Part shown: positions 30,173-31,138 of the stretch, in pieces
Layout of the letters: each line of letters starts with the position of its first letter
Position numbering within the stretch: position 1 is the stretch's first letter
Virus record (IMG/VR): IMGVR_UViG_3300046727_000202
Span: 1 to 31,138 of that record
Length of the DNA: 31,138 bases
Strand: one strand, 5' to 3'
Origin: a virus
Translations under genes and position numbers: made by a program
The notes under the pieces: generated by a model
The model's database searches: none
Seen by the model: the letters and a program-made list of their open reading frames with translations, nothing else
What the model was told of the DNA's origin: nothing

Positions 30173-30730
30173 TCAAAAATTACCGCCATCGACGATGTCG
30201 TTGTTCGCGGCGATCACCTGATTCCAGGCCGCGGACTGTCTGCCGTAGGTCAGGCCGGTCATCGGCGCCTCAGACAGGCCCGCTCCGGACTTGTGATCGA
30301 CGTATTGCTTCGTCGCCGCCTGCATGTCCGCGAGCGGATCAGCCGGCAGTGTCAGCGGCCCGGTCATCGTGTCGCCGTTCTTCAGCACATACACGCCGAC
30401 CGGGGCGTAATTGGCCTGAAGGTAACGCAGCGGGACGGCGTGTAGCGGCATCAGCGGGTCGCCGGCCAGTGTCAGACCGCCCTGCATGCTGCCCCCGGCG
30501 AGCGGAAGGTAGGGACCGCCCAGCGGCGCCCGATTGTCGACGTATCGCTTGCTCGCCGCCTCAAGCGGCACCAAGGGGTCGACGGAGAGCAGCAGCCTGC
30601 CGACGATCGTGCCGCCGGCCAGTGGCAGCCAAAAAGACGTTAGTTCGGTGTTGATGTCCTCGGACAGCGCGATCGGCGTGATGACCGGGGCGTCCGGGTC
30701 GGTGGACGGACCTTCCAGAATGAGCGTCAT
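30173..30730 (-). CDS. Short tail fibre/adaptor protein with TMTG repeats
   Basis: This 185-residue protein has its ATG at 30730 overlapping the upstream TGA (ATGA). It consists mainly of three to four fibre-shaft units of form 'LPLAGGxxxGxLxLxxDPLxPLxAxxKRYVD', including 'NGDTMTGPLTLPADPLADMQ' and 'AATKQYVDHKS'. The units resemble those in the S74 fibre and the giant spike, so the genes share ancestry in part. No receptor-binding domain is seen after the repeats. The chain ends 'NNDIVDGGNF'. It is probably a short fibre or a connector to the longer ones. Confidence 0.87.
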   Translation of the reverse strand: MTLILEGPSTDPDAPVITPIALSEDINTELTSFWLPLAGGTIVGRLLLSVDPLVPLEAASKRYVDNRAPLGGPYLPLAGGSMQGGLTLAGDPLMPLHAVPLRYLQANYAPVGVYVLKNGDTMTGPLTLPADPLADMQAATKQYVDHKSGAGLSEAPMTGLTYGRQSAAWNQVIAANNDIVDGGNF

Positions 30731-31138
30731 GCCAGCGCGGCTCCCCAGCTCACCCGCGGCGCGCGAAGAAGCTGCAAGCGCGAATACATGCCCGCGTTCT
30801 CCTCCTGGCCGCGCGTGTAAACCTCTTGCGCGGACTCATACTGGCCGTATTTCATCATCGTCCTGTAGACGATCAGCATGTGAAACCGCGTCGGCAGGCC
30901 GAACGGCACGTCCGCGTCAGCCGTCAGATCCGGCGGCACGACGAAATAATCTCCGGTGACGGTGTATTGATCGTTCGGCGGCGGACCCAGATTGAGGCTC
31001 AGATCCGGGCCAATGGCGATGACGATCGGGCGCGTCTTCACGTTGCGCTGCGCCCCATACATGTAATCGTTGCGCCATTGATCGTAGGGGATGTCATCGA
31101 GGTAGTTTTCGTTGACAAACCCGACTGATGTCGTGTGA
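30727..31138 (-). CDS. Tail/adaptor-type virion protein, N-terminus outside window
   Basis: The frame stays open to the right window edge; 136 residues are visible and the start lies beyond it. The internal ATG at 31062 is not needed as a start. Visible motifs are 'FVNENYLDDIPYDQWRNDYM', 'GDYFVVPPDLTADADVPFGL', 'RFHMLIVYRTMMKYGQYESA' and 'EVYTRGQEENAGMYSRLQLL'. This last helical part is known from phage proteins encoded between head-completion and tail fibre genes, which suggests an adaptor or tail tube protein. Coupling to the next gene by ATGA fits one operon. Confidence 0.8.
   Translation of the reverse strand, partial: HTTSVGFVNENYLDDIPYDQWRNDYMYGAQRNVKTRPIVIAIGPDLSLNLGPPPNDQYTVTGDYFVVPPDLTADADVPFGLPTRFHMLIVYRTMMKYGQYESAQEVYTRGQEENAGMYSRLQLLRAPRVSWGAALA

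Noticed and set aside
19281-30730. Diversity-generating retroelement linked to the fibre genes
   Set aside because: No reverse transcriptase gene, no template repeat and no adenine-rich variable repeat pair are visible in the window; the repeats found are ordinary shaft modules.

Overview
The window looks like the late (virion) region of a GC-rich, short-tailed (podovirus-like) bacteriophage or prophage. The host is probably a GC-rich proteobacterium. No host marker is visible, so that assignment rests only on base composition and gene style. Terminase, portal, capsid, integrase and replication genes are not in the window. A podovirus is inferred from several large Ala/Gly-rich proteins that look like internal (ejection) proteins, a virion transglycosylase, many tail fibre or spike genes, and no tape measure or sheath gene.

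Nearly everything from 950 to the right edge lies on the minus strand in one tightly packed operon, with many ATGA, GTGA or TGATG overlaps. In transcription order, right to left, it holds: a truncated tail or adaptor protein; three fibre/spike genes (30173-30730, 28855-30141 and the 1518-aa spike 23736-28292); two small proteins; a large beta-rich protein resembling a tail hub (20927-23104); an S74-chaperone fibre (19281-20930); a set of probable ejection proteins (17881 down to 7159), which includes a GNAT-like protein and a lytic transglycosylase; then small decoration-type proteins, a Cys-rich YkgJ-like protein, a LamG-repeat protein, a coiled-coil protein, a membrane-anchored coiled-coil ORF whose start is replaced by an amber codon, and a Pro-rich repeat protein. 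Two HNH-type endonuclease genes (5954-6649 on minus, 28322-28834 on plus) and a lone plus-strand gene (12126-12491, with a TATAAT box upstream) interrupt the operon.

The most unusual part is the left end. A plus-strand gene (54-671) is bracketed by a degenerate pentanucleotide array of form G-G-Y-N-N. At least 7 units precede it, running off the window edge, and 48 uninterrupted in-phase units (674-913) follow its stop codon. A perfect 9-bp hairpin with a T-tract (912-944) ends the transcript directly after the last unit. The phase never slips over 240 bp although two positions of each unit vary freely, so the spacing itself appears to be under selection. The encoded 205-aa protein has a layout that weakly recalls Cas7-like/RAMP RNA-binding proteins: a 'PGEYLRGAI' segment and a C-terminal Gly-rich 'GGVGDFRPTYGRF' segment. 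The combination is the best candidate here for an undescribed system: a phage protein plus a periodic RNA or DNA ligand encoded in its own transcript.
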